Of a DNA stretch of 29,669 bases, positions 29,520 through 29,669 are shown in pieces. Made by a program: the position numbers and the translations under genes. Under the pieces are notes generated by a model that ran no database searches, was not told the DNA's origin, and saw only the letters and a list, made by a program, of their open reading frames with translations. The stretch is taken from positions 1 through 29,669 of the forward strand of contig AUXH01000191.1 of the NCBI GenBank assembly GCA_000482145.1, given 5' to 3'. Position 1 is the stretch's first letter; the number at the start of each line of letters is the position of its first letter. The stretch comes from Strigomonas culicis (Eukaryota; Euglenozoa; Kinetoplastea; Trypanosomatida; Trypanosomatidae).

Positions 29520-29669
29520 ATACAAAATAAAAAAACGAGAAGAAAAAAAAAACAAACAAATATGTAGAACTACTTTTTTATTCGTTTTTTCAATGCTAAA
29601 AGCAAAAACAGACTTCTTTTCTTTTCATCTTTTCTTCTTTTCAGTAGAGAAGAAAAACGAAAACGAAGA

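Larger units (their letters stand above)
27343..29669. other. Gene-free AT-rich region at the right end
   Basis: More than 2.3 kb with no supported coding region. The short reading frames present have AT-rich, Phe/Lys-rich composition typical of random spacer. It contains pyrimidine tracts, poly-A runs, a (TA)n tract (29055-29079), a poly-A/(GA)n tract (29491-29519) and a 16-base perfect palindrome at 29332-29347. It may be a long spacer before the next gene, or the end of the transcription unit. The sequence does not decide. Confidence 0.6.

Noticed and set aside
1..29669. tRNA, rRNA, snRNA genes, CRISPR arrays or transposons
   Set aside because: No spacer shows box A/B-like tRNA sequence, evenly spaced identical repeats with unique spacers, or reverse transcriptase/transposase motifs. 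The repeats present are simple microsatellites.

Overview
The window looks like nuclear DNA of a trypanosomatid (kinetoplastid) protist. Six long intronless genes all lie on the + strand. Coding sequence is GC-rich and third-position biased, and is separated by very AT-rich, simple-repeat-laden spacers. Several genes have a long polypyrimidine tract followed by an AG dinucleotide a short way upstream of the ATG, as expected for spliced-leader trans-splicing of a polycistronic transcript. TAG, TAA and TGA are all used as terminal stops, so I see no sign of the stop-reassigned codes known from some trypanosomatids. The genus cannot be fixed from the sequence alone; long Asn, Gln, Ala and Ser/Thr runs inside proteins are a marked local trait.

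Layout: (1) 282-6062, a 1926-residue AGC-type Ser/Thr kinase with a possible insertion-split PH-like domain before the catalytic domain, a greatly expanded activation segment and a C-terminal hydrophobic-like motif. (2) 7378-16116, a 2912-residue sensor-like kinase: a possible PAS-like N-terminus, a degenerate receiver-like domain directly before a STE11/MAP3K-like catalytic domain, and a roughly 375-residue insertion in the kinase C-lobe. (3) 17313-19232 and (4) 20130-21548, two tandem divergent paralogues in which an acireductone dioxygenase (ARD, methionine salvage) is fused to a C-terminal TXNDC17/TRP14-like thioredoxin domain with WCPDC. (5) 22283-24397, a probable mitochondrial helical-repeat (PPR-like) protein. 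(6) 25849-27342, an unrecognised low-complexity protein. The last 2.3 kb and all spacers hold no gene I can support.

The strongest candidate for an undescribed system is the duplicated ARD-thioredoxin fusion. All four metal ligands of ARD and both cysteines of the thioredoxin motif are retained in both copies, so both halves look catalytically competent. It would couple a methionine-salvage dioxygenase to a redox module. The second candidate is the MAP3K-like kinase with a built-in pseudo-receiver, which puts in one chain two modules that act as separate proteins in the yeast HOG pathway. I infer co-transcription of the six genes from strand and spacing. That does not imply shared function, because trypanosomatid polycistrons are usually not functional operons.
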